A stretch of 64,000 nt of DNA from Haloarcula ordinaria (GTDB lineage: Archaea; Halobacteriota; Halobacteria; Halobacteriales; Haloarculaceae), in the NCBI RefSeq assembly GCF_029338275.1, contig NZ_CP119789.1, forward strand, positions 3,100,001-3,164,000. Direction: 5' to 3'. This document shows positions 1-9,317 of the stretch, piece by piece. The translations under genes and the position numbers were made by a program. Under the pieces are notes generated by a model, which worked only from the letters and a program-made list of their open reading frames with translations, was not told the origin of the DNA and did not search any database. Within the stretch, counting starts at the first letter, position 1. Every line of letters starts with the position of its first letter.

Positions 1-752
1 GCGACGAGGCGCCCCCGCTCGTGGAAACCGTGGACGCCGAACGAGTAGCGCCCCTCCACGGTATCGAAGGTGACGGCACGCCGGACGGACCGCCCAGCAG
101 GGGTCGCGGTCGCGGTGTCGGCACTGGTCCCGTTCGCGGTGTCGCCGTCCGTCCCGTCGACCGCGCCGCCACCGGTCCCGTTCACCGCCTCGCTACCCGT
201 CCCGGCTTGCTCGCGGGTCCCGTCCTCTTCGGTCACCGTCCGTCGTGGCGTCCCCTCCTCCGTACCGAGGCCGAGCGTCCAGGTGACCGCCTCGTCGGCG
301 CCGATCGTCAGTCTCGTGTCGCTCCGCCCCGCCAGGAGAACGTTCCACCCGTCGGCGTCGTTCCGGGCGAGTAGCCACCGGCCCGTTCGCGTCTCGAAGG
401 GCGTCGCCGAGCGGTTCCTGAGCGTGAAGGAGAGCGCGTCGTCGGGCCGTCGGACGGGCCCGAGCACGAAGGGGCTCCGGTCGGGGAACAGGCCGACATC
501 GCCGGGGTAGGCCCGCGGCGAGCAGACGTACGCATCGGCTCCTCGGGGGAGCAACGGACAGCCGAGCGACGAGGGGAACTGGAAGACCGGCGCGGGCGTC
601 GGCGAGGCCGTCGGTGGTGTCACCCTGTCGTCGTCCGTGGGGACCGGTGCAGGCGTGACTGGGGGCGCACGCTCGGGCGTCGTTCGACCGGGACACCCGG
701 CCAGCGCTCCGAGCGTCGCACCGACCGAGGCGAGCAGGGCCCGTCGTCGCAT
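1..752 (-). CDS. Tat-type lipoprotein, partial (runs off left edge)
   Basis: The protein starts MRRRALLASVGATLGALAGC: an arginine-rich n-region, a hydrophobic stretch and an LAGC lipobox, so it is probably exported by the Tat pathway and lipid-anchored outside the membrane. A low-complexity Pro/Thr linker follows (residues about 30-55), then a globular part with phrases such as FVLGPVRRPDDALSFTLRN, and later a Gly/Thr/Asp-rich insert (about 185-225). The frame is open to base 1, so the C-terminus is missing. The start is the ATG at 752. The next gene leftwards in transcription (796-1404) has the same architecture and orientation, which suggests paralogous neighbours. Function unknown. Confidence 0.7.
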   Translation of the reverse strand, partial: MRRRALLASVGATLGALAGCPGRTTPERAPPVTPAPVPTDDDRVTPPTASPTPAPVFQFPSSLGCPLLPRGADAYVCSPRAYPGDVGLFPDRSPFVLGPVRRPDDALSFTLRNRSATPFETRTGRWLLARNDADGWNVLLAGRSDTRLTIGADEAVTWTLGLGTEEGTPRRTVTEEDGTREQAGTGSEAVNGTGGGAVDGTDGDTANGTSADTATATPAGRSVRRAVTFDTVEGRYSFGVHGFHERGRLV

Positions 753-795
753 ACGACAGCCCACGCACTCCAGGGGTATGGGTCCGACGCCGCGT

Positions 796-1404
796 TCAGC
801 CGCTCGCCACGACGTCGAACAGCGCGAGGCACTCGGAGTAGGTGGCCGAGGCTGCCCCGACCGTCTGGACGCCCAGCGCGTACCGCCCCGGAACGAGGTC
901 TGTGACGACAGGCTCCGTTCGGTCGTTCGTGGCACGATCGACCGTATCCAGGAGCCAGTAGTACCGCTCGCCGGGTTGGAGCTGGTGACCCGGGGTCTGC
1001 CCGGTGGCCGTCGCGACGCTGTCCCACCCGTCGTCCGTCTTCCGCAGGAGATACCAGCTGTCGGCGAACACCGAGAGCGACCCCGTCGCGCTCCACTGGA
1101 GGGTGAACCGGACCGGCTCGGCCAGCCGGTCGCCGGCGAGTGCCGCGACCGCGCGGTCCGGCGTGAGCCGGAGACTCGCGTCGGGGGGCTGGGTGTGTGA
1201 ACAGACCGTCCGGTGGGTCCGGTGGTCGAAGGTGAGACAGCCTTCGTCGGCGAAGCGCTGCCGGCCGACGTCCGGCGTCGCTTCGTCGGTCGGGACCGGC
1301 GCCGGGGTCACCGTCGCGCCGTCGCGCTCGCTGGCTGGGGACCCGATGCTCCCGCACCCGGCGAACAGACCCGCGGCCACGGCGAGGAACGGCCGGCGAC
1401 GCAT
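796..1404 (-). CDS. Tat-type lipoprotein, hypothetical
   Basis: About 202 residues. The N-terminus MRRRPFLAVAAGLFAGC has a twin-arginine-like n-region and an FAGC lipobox. The start chosen is the ATG at 1404, because residues further upstream in the open frame do not look like an export signal. After a Thr/Pro/Asp linker comes a domain with LQWSATGSLSVFADSWYLLR and LVPGRYALGVQTVG, resembling the beta-sandwich proteins that haloarchaea export in families. It is a neighbour and probable paralogue of the partial gene at 1-752. No catalytic motif was seen. Confidence 0.75.
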   Translation of the reverse strand: MRRRPFLAVAAGLFAGCGSIGSPASERDGATVTPAPVPTDEATPDVGRQRFADEGCLTFDHRTHRTVCSHTQPPDASLRLTPDRAVAALAGDRLAEPVRFTLQWSATGSLSVFADSWYLLRKTDDGWDSVATATGQTPGHQLQPGERYYWLLDTVDRATNDRTEPVVTDLVPGRYALGVQTVGAASATYSECLALFDVVASG

Positions 1405-1450
1405 CTGGCGATACGTGGGCTGCCAGCACAAAGAATGTGGGAGTTCGACG

Positions 1451-2806
1451 CTACTCGCGCGGTCCGGTCGCTTGCTCCGCGACACGGTCCGTGGAGGCTC
1501 GCTCGGCGATGCGGTCGGCACACTCGTAGCCCGCGACGATACCGCCGTTGAGGCTCCGCTCGGGGTACTGGGCCCGGGAGGCCATCCCGGCGTAGTAGAC
1601 GCCCTCGGCCACCTCGTCACGCAGGTCGTAGGGGACCACCATGTCGAGGTACCCACGTTCGTACACCGGGGCCGTCCGGGGGTTCCGTGCCGTCCGGACC
1701 CAGTTGACAGCGTCGCGGTCGAAGTCGGGGAAGAGGTCCTCGATGCCCGAGAGCCACGTCTCGCGGACTTCGTCGTCGTCCTGCTGCCAGACGTCCTCCG
1801 AGGGGTCCTGGACGTAGCGGGCGACGTACAGCAGGTGCTCGCCGCCGTAGCGCTCGGGCGGGACGAAGTTCGTGTGCTCGATGAGCGCGCCGAATGGTGC
1901 CTCGTCGGCGATGTTGAGCCAGTAGGTGTCGAGCAGCGACTCGTCCATACTGACTACCGAACACACCGTCCCCTGGAAGTCGATGTCACAGGGATAGCCC
2001 GTCAGGTCCTCTAGAACGTTCGGCATCGCCGCGACGACGACGCCGTCGACGTCGTGGGTCGTCGCCCCGTCGGGCCCCGCGGCGGTCAGGCCGGTCACTC
2101 GCCCGTCCGCAAGTGAGAGGTCGGTGACCCGCGTCCCCGTCTCGACGTGCTCGCGCCCGACAGCGTCGACCAAGGCGTCGAGCAGGCGACCGAAACCGCC
2201 GTCGAGGTAGCCCAGAATCTCGCCGTTCAGGACGTCGCGCTCGCCGCGGAACTTCACGCGGCCGAGCAGCCAGGCGGCGCTCACGTCGTCCTTCCGGTCG
2301 CCGAACTTCGCGTCGAGCAGCGGTTCGAAGAAGTTGTCGTAGACCCGCCGCGTGGTGTGCTCGACGACGAACGCCTCGATGGGTACGTCCTCGTAGTCCT
2401 CGAGGCGCTCGTAGCTGTCGAAGGAGGGGACCCCACCGCGCACGTCGACGTCGAGGACGAGCATCCCCAGCCGGAACGTGTCGTACAGCGAGAGATGCGG
2501 ATAGGCCAGAATCTCCCAGGGGGTGTCCATCGGGTGGACGACGCCGTCGACGTAGTAGGCGTTCTCGCCGACGCGCCACTCGACGTCCCCGCCCAGGCCC
2601 AGCTCGTCGGCCAGTTCGACGATGGTCTCCTCTGATTTCGAGAGGTGGTGGTAGAACTTCTCGACGGGGTCACCGGCCGTCTCGTAGACGGCCGCCAGCC
2701 CGCCCAGGTCCTCGCCGGCCTCGAAGACGCGGACCTCGTGCCCGTGTTGCTGGAGCCGGTAGGCCGCCGAGAGGCCGGCGATGCCGCCGCCGACGACGCC
2801 AATCAT
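1451..2806 (-). CDS. FAD-dependent amine-oxidase/protoporphyrinogen-oxidase-like oxidoreductase
   Basis: The N-terminus GVVGGGIAGLSAAYRL is a Rossmann dinucleotide motif (GxGxxG variant), followed by an acidic residue at the end of beta-2 (VFEAGEDLGG) that contacts the FAD ribose. At 451 residues it has the length of the HemG/amine-oxidase superfamily. The C-terminal GGIVAGYECADRIAE matches the second FAD-binding strand-helix of that superfamily. The substrate cannot be read; protoporphyrinogen, carotenoid or polyamine oxidation are all possible in this fold. The ATG at 2806 begins right at the FAD motif. It is transcribed away from thrB with a short shared upstream region. Confidence 0.85.
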   Translation of the reverse strand: MIGVVGGGIAGLSAAYRLQQHGHEVRVFEAGEDLGGLAAVYETAGDPVEKFYHHLSKSEETIVELADELGLGGDVEWRVGENAYYVDGVVHPMDTPWEILAYPHLSLYDTFRLGMLVLDVDVRGGVPSFDSYERLEDYEDVPIEAFVVEHTTRRVYDNFFEPLLDAKFGDRKDDVSAAWLLGRVKFRGERDVLNGEILGYLDGGFGRLLDALVDAVGREHVETGTRVTDLSLADGRVTGLTAAGPDGATTHDVDGVVVAAMPNVLEDLTGYPCDIDFQGTVCSVVSMDESLLDTYWLNIADEAPFGALIEHTNFVPPERYGGEHLLYVARYVQDPSEDVWQQDDDEVRETWLSGIEDLFPDFDRDAVNWVRTARNPRTAPVYERGYLDMVVPYDLRDEVAEGVYYAGMASRAQYPERSLNGGIVAGYECADRIAERASTDRVAEQATGPRE

Positions 2807-2911
2807 ACCACGGCGTACCGCCCGTCGGGGGATTTACCTTGTGCTTTCCGGGCCGACGACTCGCTTCGACGGTTCGCTACCTTTTTGGCTTCACTGGGAA
2901 AATTCGCAGGC

Positions 2912-3787
2912 ATGCTGACCGTCCGGGCGCCTGCGACCAGCGCGAACCTCGGGAGTGGCTTCGACGTCTTCGGCGTCGCGCTGGAGCGGCCGGCGGACGT
3001 CGTCCGCCTCACGAAGGCAGACCGGACGACTATCGACGTGACGGGCGCGGGGAGCCAGTTCATCCCGGAGGACCCCGAGAAGAACACCGTCGGGGCCGTC
3101 GCGGAGGCGCTCGAGGCGCCCGCACACATCCAGATCGACAAGGGCGTCCGGCCGGCCTCGGGCCTCGGGTCGTCGGCCGCCAGTGCCGCCGCGGCCGCCG
3201 TCGGTCTCAACGAACTGTACGACCGCGGACACACCCGCGAGGAACTCGTCCCCATCGCCGCGAAGGGCGAGGCCGTCGTCTCGGGCGACGCCCACGACGA
3301 CAACGTCGCGCCCTCCATCATGGGCGGGTTCACCGTCGCGACGCCCGAGGGCGTCACGCACGTCGACGCCGACATCCCGCTGGTGGCCTGTCTGCCGGAC
3401 ATCGTCGTCTCGACGCGGGACGCCCGGCGCGTCGTGCCCGAACACGCCCGCGTCGAGCAACTGGTCGAGACCGTGGGGAACGCGGCGACGCTGACGACCG
3501 GGATGCACCGCGACGACCCGGAGCTCGTCGGCCGGGGGATGCACGACAGCGTGGTGACCCCGGCCCGCGCGAAGCTCATCGACGGCTACGAGCAGGTCCG
3601 TGAGGCCGCGCTCGCGGCGGGCGCGACCGGCGTCACCATCTCGGGCGCGGGGCCGGCAGTCATCGCGGCGTGTCACGACGACGCCCAGCGCCCCATCGCG
3701 AGCGCGATGCTCGACGCCTTCGGCGACCGCGGCGTCGACGCACGCGTCTACCAGACACGCATCGGCCCCGGCGCGGAAATCTTCTGA
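2912..3787 (+). CDS. thrB: Homoserine kinase
   Basis: GHMP-kinase family, 291 residues, the usual size for ThrB. It phosphorylates homoserine to O-phosphohomoserine in threonine synthesis, in the cytoplasm. The N-terminus MLTVRAPATSANLGSGFDVF is typical of homoserine kinases. The GHMP phosphate-binding loop is PASGLGSSAASAAAA (around residue 85), and a C-terminal GATGVTISGAGPAVIA forms the third GHMP motif. The longer open frame upstream is rejected because homology begins at the ATG at 2912. An AT-rich stretch about 25-30 bp upstream can serve as promoter. Confidence 0.95.
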   Translation: MLTVRAPATSANLGSGFDVFGVALERPADVVRLTKADRTTIDVTGAGSQFIPEDPEKNTVGAVAEALEAPAHIQIDKGVRPASGLGSSAASAAAAAVGLNELYDRGHTREELVPIAAKGEAVVSGDAHDDNVAPSIMGGFTVATPEGVTHVDADIPLVACLPDIVVSTRDARRVVPEHARVEQLVETVGNAATLTTGMHRDDPELVGRGMHDSVVTPARAKLIDGYEQVREAALAAGATGVTISGAGPAVIAACHDDAQRPIASAMLDAFGDRGVDARVYQTRIGPGAEIF

Positions 3788-3796
3788 GCGGGCGCG

Positions 3797-4012
3797 CTAC
3801 CAGAAGCCCAGGTCGCGCTCGCTCGGCGTGATGTCCATCGCCGTATCGCAGTCGGGACAGACGTCCCGCTCTTCGACGATGAACGTCTTCTCACAGTCGG
3901 GACACGTCCGTAGGATAGTCGTTGTCGGTTCCGGGACGTCGTCGGCGCCGTCGGTCTCCTCCTCGGACCCGTTGACGAACGCCAGCATCTGTCGAAGCAG
4001 CGAGGACCCCAT
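3797..4012 (-). CDS. Small zinc-ribbon protein
   Basis: 71 residues. Two CPDC knuckles (CPDCEKTF and CPDCDTAM, about 14 residues apart) make a four-cysteine zinc ribbon, after an acidic N-terminal half that includes a short helix MGSSLLRQMLAFVNG. The ATG at 4012 is chosen because a TATA-like AAAAAGAATAT lies about 30 bp upstream. It is convergent with thrB. Such ribbons are common in haloarchaea, usually of unknown function. Confidence 0.75.
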   Translation of the reverse strand: MGSSLLRQMLAFVNGSEEETDGADDVPEPTTTILRTCPDCEKTFIVEERDVCPDCDTAMDITPSERDLGFW

Positions 4013-4140
4013 CACACGTAGAGTTGTAGACAGCACGGATATTCTTTTTGACTGAACAAAATCTGGCCGCAACCCAAACGTGACCCGGCCCACAGCACGG
4101 TTTGGACAACCATTTAACGGGCGCCCGAGAACCGCCGACT

Positions 4141-4791
4141 ATGTCGAATCCGCGAATCCTGATTCTGGGCCCGCCGGGGGCCGGCAAGGGGACACAGAGC
4201 GCGAACATCGCTGAGGAGTACGGCGTCGAGCACGTCACGACCGGCGACGCGCTCCGTGCGAACAAGGACATGGACATCAGCGACATGGACACGGAGTACG
4301 ACACGCCCCGCGAGTACATGGAGGCGGGCGACCTCGTCCCGGACGCCGTTGTCAACGCCATCGTCGACGAGGCGCTGAACTCGGCCGACGGCTTCGTGCT
4401 GGACGGCTACCCGCGGAACATAGAGCAGGCAGAGGAACTGGAGGGCATGACCGACCTGGACGTGGTCCTCTCGCTCGACGTCTCCCGCGAGGAGCTGGTC
4501 GACCGGCTCACCGGCCGCCGCGTCTGTGACGACTGTGGCGCGAACTTCCACGTCGAGTTCAGCCCGCCCGAGGAGGCGGGCGTCTGTGACGAGTGTGGCG
4601 GCGACCTCATCCAGCGCGACGACGACAACGAGGCGTCCGTGCGCAACCGCCTGGACGTCTTCGACGAGAACACCGCACCGGTCATCGACCACTACGAGGG
4701 CCACGCGGGCTTCGTCGCTATCGACGGCGAACAGGCCCCAGACGGCGTCTGGGGAGATATTCGGGACGCTATCGAAGCGGAGACGGCCTGA
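4141..4791 (+). CDS. adk: Adenylate kinase
   Basis: 216 residues. It interconverts AMP + ATP and 2 ADP in the cytoplasm. The P-loop is [10 protein letters not shown] near residue 10. The NMP-binding region carries TTGDALR, and DGYPRN is the conserved DGFPR-like motif. The LID domain holds a four-cysteine zinc site (CDDCG and CDECGG), as in many archaeal and Gram-positive enzymes. A TATA-like ATTTAAC about 28 bp before the ATG at 4141 suggests a leaderless transcript. It starts a same-strand block with the EMC3-like gene, cmk and truB. Confidence 0.97.
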   Translation: MSNPRILILGPPGAGKGTQSANIAEEYGVEHVTTGDALRANKDMDISDMDTEYDTPREYMEAGDLVPDAVVNAIVDEALNSADGFVLDGYPRNIEQAEELEGMTDLDVVLSLDVSREELVDRLTGRRVCDDCGANFHVEFSPPEEAGVCDECGGDLIQRDDDNEASVRNRLDVFDENTAPVIDHYEGHAGFVAIDGEQAPDGVWGDIRDAIEAETA

Positions 4792-4849
4792 TTCCGCCGT
4801 CGAGCGAACAGTAAAACCTTCATAAGCCGTCGTCGCTCAATACACCGTA

Positions 4850-5746
4850 ATGGCAAGCACCGCGCCGAAGGTAGAACGGCTCGCCGACGACGGCGAGGCC
4901 ATGACCGATGCGCTCGAGACGGCGCTCTCGGTCGCAGATGAAAGCGGCACAGTCACCTGGGCCGACGTCAGCGACGACCTCACGAGCGGCGAGTGGGGCC
5001 GACTCATCGAGTCGGGACTGCTCGTCGACGCCGACGGCGAGGGGTTCGTCATCGAGGACCCCGAGGGTGTCCGCGAGGCACTCTCGGAGTCCGATGCGGA
5101 ACCCAGCGAAGACGAAGACGACGACGGGGGCTGGTCCAAGTGGGACAAGCTGGCCGGGCTGGCGACGATCGGCCTCTTTGCCGGGTACTCGATCAACTCC
5201 GTCCGGGACGCCATCGGCGGCGTGCTGGACATCGCGCTGGGCCCGCTGGCGAACATCCTCCCGTTCTATCTCGTCATCCTGGTCCTGGCGGTCATCACCG
5301 GGGCGAACTCCACCCTCCTCCAGGACAACCTGATGGACATGTCCGGCATGGGCGACCACCAGGCGAAGATGGAGGACCTCAAGGAGCGCCGCAAGAAAGC
5401 GAAGGAGCGCGACGACCAGGACACCCTCGACGAGCTCGAGAAAGAGCAGATGGAGCTCATGTCCGACCAGATGGGTATGTTCAAAAAGCAGTTCCGCCCG
5501 ATGGTCTGGATCATGCTCATCAACATCCCCATCTTCCTGTGGATCTACTGGATGGTGTTCGGTCCGGGGCTCTCTGGCCTCCAGCAACCGGTCGCGGTCC
5601 TGCCCATCGTCGGTGAGGTCAGCACGTGGCAGGCCGGCGTCATCGGCCCGATGCAGGCCTGGATTGTCTGGTACTTCCTGTGCTCGCTCTCCTTCACCCA
5701 GATCATCCGGAAGGCGCTCAACGTCAAGACCACCCCGACCGGGTAG
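4850..5746 (+). CDS. EMC3/TMCO1-type (DUF106) membrane protein insertase
   Basis: 298 residues. The C-terminal two-thirds has the DUF106 layout: a first membrane segment ([19 protein letters not shown]), a charged coiled coil rich in Lys/Glu ([17 protein letters not shown] and [14 protein letters not shown]), then two more membrane segments ending in [17 protein letters not shown]. The family belongs to the Oxa1/YidC/EMC3 superfamily of insertases. An acidic N-terminal extension of about 90 residues looks like a small helical domain specific to haloarchaea. A TATA-like TTCATAAG sits about 30 bp before the ATG. It lies between adk and cmk, an arrangement often seen in haloarchaea. Confidence 0.88.
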   Translation: MASTAPKVERLADDGEAMTDALETALSVADESGTVTWADVSDDLTSGEWGRLIESGLLVDADGEGFVIEDPEGVREALSESDAEPSEDEDDDGGWSKWDKLAGLATIGLFAGYSINSVRDAIGGVLDIALGPLANILPFYLVILVLAVITGANSTLLQDNLMDMSGMGDHQAKMEDLKERRKKAKERDDQDTLDELEKEQMELMSDQMGMFKKQFRPMVWIMLINIPIFLWIYWMVFGPGLSGLQQPVAVLPIVGEVSTWQAGVIGPMQAWIVWYFLCSLSFTQIIRKALNVKTTPTG

Positions 5747-5787
5747 GAACAGACAGCCTCTTTTATGCGGGTCACGCGAACTCCGAT

Positions 5788-6366
5788 ATGTTGATCACCG
5801 TCTCCGGCCCGGCCGGCAGCGGCAAGAGCACGCTCGCGAGGAGCCTGGCCGACGCGCTGGACTACGACCACGTCAGCGGCGGGGACATCTTCCGCTCGCT
5901 GGCCGAGGACCGGGGGATGACGCCCCTGGAACTGAACAAGGCCGCCGAGGAGGACGACCAGATCGACCGGGACCTGGACCAGCGCCTGCGGAACATCGCC
6001 AGGGAACGTGACGACCTGGTGCTCGAGTCCCGCCTCGCTGGCTGGATGGCCGGCGAGTACGCCGACATGAAGCTCTGGCTCACCGCGCCACTGGACGTCC
6101 GCGCCGACCGCATCGCCACCCGCGAGAACAAGCCCTTCGAGCAGGCCCGCACGGAGACCCGCGAACGCGGCAAGAGCGAGGCCCAGCGCTACAGCGACTA
6201 CTACGACATCGACTTCGACGACCTCTCTATCTACGACCTCTCGGTGAACACGGCCCGCTGGGACCCCCAGGGCGTCCTCAGCGTCACCCTCCACGCTGTC
6301 GAATCATACAGCCCCGGCGGAGACGAGGGGAAGGCACCCATCGAGAACATCCGCTACGAGTTCTGA
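5788..6366 (+). CDS. cmk: Cytidylate kinase (archaeal type)
   Basis: 192 residues, the size of the archaeal short CMP kinases. The P-loop [11 protein letters not shown] is at residues 7-17. [17 protein letters not shown] is the NMP-binding segment and [11 protein letters not shown] follows the usual pattern. It phosphorylates CMP/dCMP. The ATG at 5788 is taken because the P-loop strand starts there and a TATA-like CTTTTATG lies about 28 bp upstream. truB follows after only 4 bp, so the two are probably cotranscribed. Confidence 0.95.
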   Translation: MLITVSGPAGSGKSTLARSLADALDYDHVSGGDIFRSLAEDRGMTPLELNKAAEEDDQIDRDLDQRLRNIARERDDLVLESRLAGWMAGEYADMKLWLTAPLDVRADRIATRENKPFEQARTETRERGKSEAQRYSDYYDIDFDDLSIYDLSVNTARWDPQGVLSVTLHAVESYSPGGDEGKAPIENIRYEF

Positions 6367-6370
6367 ACCG

Positions 6371-7261
6371 ATGTCCCTCCGTGGCCCACCGGACGACCGC
6401 TCGCCCGACGACCTGCTCTCCTTCGGCGTCGTCAACCTCGACAAGCCGCCCGGTCCCTCCGCCCACCAGGTCGCCGGCTGGGTCCGGGACGCCACCGACC
6501 AGGAGCGGGTCGCCCACGGCGGGACGCTCGACCCGAAGGTCACGGGCTGTCTCCCGATGCTGCTCGGCGACGCCGCCCGGATGGCCCGAATCTTCGACGA
6601 CGCTGACAAGGAGTACGTCGCCGTCCTCGAGCTCCACGAGACCGCACCGTCGGACTTCGACCGCGTCGTGGCCGAGTTCGAGACCGAGATATACCAGAAA
6701 CCGCCCCGCAAGAGCGCGGTCAAGCGACAACTGCGGAGCCGCCGGATCCACGCGCTGGACGTCTTGGAACGCAGCGAGCGGCGGGCGCTGCTGCGGGTTC
6801 GCTGCGAGTCGGGCACCTATATCCGCAAACTGTGTCACGACATCGGCCTGGCGCTGGGGACCGGCGCACACATGGGCGACCTCCGGCGGACGGCGACAGG
6901 GACCTTCGACGACAGCGACCTCGTGACGATGCACGACCTGGTCGACGCCCTGGCGTTCGCCGACGAGGGCGACGACGTGCCGCTCCGCGAGGTGGTGCAC
7001 CCGGCAGAGCGCGCGCTGATCCACCTTCCCCGCGTGACCATCGCACCGAGCGCCGCCCGCGAAGTCGCGAACGGGGCGCCGGTGTACGCCCCGGGCGTCC
7101 TCGACGTCGAAGCCGCCGAAGTCGGCGGCCAGGCAGCCGACACGGACGCGCTGGTCGCCTGTTACACCCCGGACGAGGCGGCGGTCTGCCTGGGGACGCT
7201 CGTGGGGGACCCCGACGCGGAGTCCGGCGTCGTGGTATCACTCGAACGAGTATTGGTGTAA
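6371..7261 (+). CDS. truB: tRNA/rRNA pseudouridine synthase, Cbf5/TruB type
   Basis: 296 residues. The TruB-family motif HGGTLDPKVTGCLP carries the catalytic aspartate (near residue 55), GVVNLDKPPGPSAHQV is family motif I, and RIRCESGTYIRKL-like text (LLRVRCESGTYIRKLCHDIG) is the conserved third motif. The C-terminal part fits a PUA RNA-binding domain. In archaea this is the catalytic subunit of H/ACA guide-RNA pseudouridylation and it also modifies tRNA U55. It directly follows cmk. Confidence 0.95.
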   Translation: MSLRGPPDDRSPDDLLSFGVVNLDKPPGPSAHQVAGWVRDATDQERVAHGGTLDPKVTGCLPMLLGDAARMARIFDDADKEYVAVLELHETAPSDFDRVVAEFETEIYQKPPRKSAVKRQLRSRRIHALDVLERSERRALLRVRCESGTYIRKLCHDIGLALGTGAHMGDLRRTATGTFDDSDLVTMHDLVDALAFADEGDDVPLREVVHPAERALIHLPRVTIAPSAAREVANGAPVYAPGVLDVEAAEVGGQAADTDALVACYTPDEAAVCLGTLVGDPDAESGVVVSLERVLV

Positions 7262-7316
7262 GTCTGTCACCGATGCTCATATAGCGCCTGCCGGCAAAGT
7301 GTGGCCAGAATTGTGA

Positions 7317-8786
7317 ATGGGTGGCACACACGCGGGTGACCGGAGGCGGGCGATGGCCGCACGGGTCAGTCTGCTCGGGCTCGTCTTGTTGACCGTCCTC
7401 GTCGTCCATCAGCTCCGGCATCCACAGGGGCTGCTGGCAACGACGGTCGGAATCGTCGTTCCGGCGGCGTTCGTCGGCGTCCTCGTAGCCGCGGGGCCGT
7501 GGCTCTACGCGCTCGACTACCCGGCAAAGAACATCGACCGCATCTCCCGATGGGTGGTCGTGGGCACGGCCGTCGGCGCGCTCGTCGGCGCCGGCATCGT
7601 CGCTCACCTCTCGCTGCTCGACTACAGGATAGCCGAAGGCCCCTTCATCGTCTCGAACATCGGCATCGCCGGTGCCGTCGGCGGCCTGCTGGTCGGGTAC
7701 TTCGAGTCACAGGGGATGCGGAAGGCGGCCCACCTCGAGCAGAACATCGCCAAGTTCCAGGCCGTCTTCGAGGGGACCCACGACGCGCTCGTCGTCGCCG
7801 ACGACACCGGGACGTACGTCGACGCCAACCCCGCCGCTGCGGCCCTCTTCGGCGTCGAGCGGTCCGAACTCATCGGGATGTCGATACAGGATTTCGCCGC
7901 CTCGGACTTCGACTTCGACCGCGAGTGGTCGGACTTCCGTCAGGATAAACGGGGTCGCGGACAGTTCCCGCTCGTCCGCCCCAACGGCACCAAGCGTATC
8001 GTCGAGTTCGCGGCGACGAGCGACATCTACCCCGGCCACCATCTCTCGGCGCTCCGGGACGTCACCGACCGGGTGATGTACGAACAGGGAATCGAACACC
8101 AGCAAGAGACCCTCTCGTTCCTGAATCAGGTGCTCCGGCACAACGTCCTCAACGGCGTCCACGTCATCCTCGCACGGGCCGAGCTGCTGTCCGAACGCGT
8201 CTCTGACACCGACCGCGAGCACGTCGACGCCATCGGTGACCGTGGCGAGAACATCGCCGACCTCGTGAGTCGGGTGAACCGGCTCAACACGACCATGCAG
8301 AGCGGGCACCAGCTCGAACAGGTCGAACTCGACCGATTGCTCGGAACGGTCACTCAGTCGGCCAGGGTCTCCTTCCCCGAGGCCGAGGTCTCGCTGCCCG
8401 AGCCGCTTCCCGACGTCGTCGTCGACGCCGACACGATGCTCGAGGAGGTGTTCGAGAACCTGGTCACCAACGCCATCAGGCACAACGACACCGACACTCC
8501 CGAGGTGACAATCAGCGTCGCGACGGATGACGAGTCGGTCACGGCGACGGTCTCCGACAACGGCCCGGGCATCCCCGACGACAAGAAAGACATCGTCTTC
8601 GGCCGGGGCGAGAAGGGGCCCGCCAGCGACGGGACTGGCTTCGGCCTCTACATCGTTCGAACCCTCGTCGAGCGCTACGGCGGCGGCGTCGAACTCTCCG
8701 ACAACGTGCCCCGCGGGTCGACGTTCGAGGTTACCCTCCCCCGCGTGGAACGTGTCCCCGCAGCGTCGGAGAAACGACACCCATAA
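7317..8786 (+). CDS. Membrane-bound PAS-domain sensor histidine kinase
   Basis: 489 residues. Four hydrophobic segments (about 15-135) are followed by a PAS domain (about 150-270, FQAVFEGTHDALVVADDTG) and a dimerization helix with the probable phospho-acceptor in NQVLRHNVLNG. The HATPase domain has an N-box NLVTNAIRHND, G1 DNGPGIPDD and G2 GTGFGLYIV. The R-H-N arrangement is typical of haloarchaeal kinases. A TATA-like CATATAGC lies about 35 bp before the ATG at 7317. No response regulator adjoins it. The ligand is unknown. Confidence 0.9.
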   Translation: MGGTHAGDRRRAMAARVSLLGLVLLTVLVVHQLRHPQGLLATTVGIVVPAAFVGVLVAAGPWLYALDYPAKNIDRISRWVVVGTAVGALVGAGIVAHLSLLDYRIAEGPFIVSNIGIAGAVGGLLVGYFESQGMRKAAHLEQNIAKFQAVFEGTHDALVVADDTGTYVDANPAAAALFGVERSELIGMSIQDFAASDFDFDREWSDFRQDKRGRGQFPLVRPNGTKRIVEFAATSDIYPGHHLSALRDVTDRVMYEQGIEHQQETLSFLNQVLRHNVLNGVHVILARAELLSERVSDTDREHVDAIGDRGENIADLVSRVNRLNTTMQSGHQLEQVELDRLLGTVTQSARVSFPEAEVSLPEPLPDVVVDADTMLEEVFENLVTNAIRHNDTDTPEVTISVATDDESVTATVSDNGPGIPDDKKDIVFGRGEKGPASDGTGFGLYIVRTLVERYGGGVELSDNVPRGSTFEVTLPRVERVPAASEKRHP

Positions 8787-8813
8787 GTCGAGGACCACCC
8801 TCCTCCCGAGTGC

Positions 8814-8884
8814 GGGACCGTGGGGTAGCGGTATCCTCGGCGCATGGGGTGCGTCGGACCTGAGTTCGAATCTCGGCGGTCCCA
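8814..8884 (+). tRNA. tRNA-Pro (anticodon GGG)
   Basis: A cloverleaf can be drawn by eye. The acceptor is GGGACCG/CGGTCCC with discriminator A. The anticodon stem is GGCGC/GCGTC with loop ATGGGGT, so the anticodon is GGG (proline). The T arm is CTGAG/CTCGG around TTCGAAT. The D arm starts TGGGGTAGCGG. There is no encoded CCA. It sits exactly between the ordinary chromosomal genes and the accessory region. Confidence 0.93.
8864..8884 (+). other. Candidate left attachment site (3' end of tRNA-Pro)
   Basis: Archaeal integrases commonly recombine in tRNA 3' halves, and foreign-looking genes begin right after base 8884. A second copy of the tRNA 3' end was not found elsewhere in the window, so the matching right site, if any, lies outside. 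Inference from position only. Confidence 0.4.
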
Positions 8885-8994
8885 CTTCAATTCTACCCGG
8901 ATGGAAATTATCAGACGTACAGAGCCGCTGAATCCAAATTCCTTTCAGAAATAGAGTGGACTAAACCCCCTCGTTTAAGTGGGAGGTGGTCGGC

Positions 8995-9114
8995 TTGATT
9001 ACCGACCTTTCTGAGTCGGAATCAACCCCACTCATCTGTGAATTCTGTGGGTTTCCGATCAACCAGAACGACCAGCGCTGCCCAGCGCTCGACGACGGGA
9101 GGTGCCGGCCATGA
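8995..9114 (+). CDS. Tiny zinc-finger protein (first gene of viral-like operon)
   Basis: 39 residues from a TTG at 8995 (a GTG at 8986 is in frame). A purine-rich GGGAGGTGG lies just upstream, and a TATA-like TTTAAG is about 20-25 bp before the start. The peptide contains CEFC and two further cysteines (RCP and GRCRP), one CxxC knuckle plus isolated Cys, enough for a zinc site. It overlaps the next gene by the ATGA arrangement. Function unknown. Confidence 0.55.
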   Translation: MITDLSESESTPLICEFCGFPINQNDQRCPALDDGRCRP

Positions 9115-9317
9115 GCCCGCAGTGCGAGAACTGCGGCGCGCACGTCTCCGCGGAGTACCACCGCGTCCGCTCGGGCAACGATGGCGTCCTTCACGGCTGC
9201 CCGTCATGCACGTCGCCGGCGACGCGCCAGCGAGAGGCAGCTGGCCTCGAGGCAGATTACAAGGTGCGGACAGACGCTGAGGGGCGGACCGTCGTCGATC
9301 GAGGTGGTGAGGCGTGA
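9111..9317 (+). CDS. Small zinc-finger protein
   Basis: 68 residues from the ATG at 9111, which overlaps the stop of the preceding gene and follows a GGGAGGTG ribosome-binding site. It starts MSPQCENCGAHVSAEYHRV and later has CPSC, giving a CxxC-CxxC ribbon. This pattern resembles small ribbon proteins frequent in haloarchaeal viruses and proviruses. It is followed by another overlapping gene (GTGA). Confidence 0.7.
   Translation: MSPQCENCGAHVSAEYHRVRSGNDGVLHGCPSCTSPATRQREAAGLEADYKVRTDAEGRTVVDRGGEA

Noticed and set aside
2839..3603. Overlapping long frames on thrB
   Set aside because: Arg-rich shadows; thrB motifs fix the real frame.
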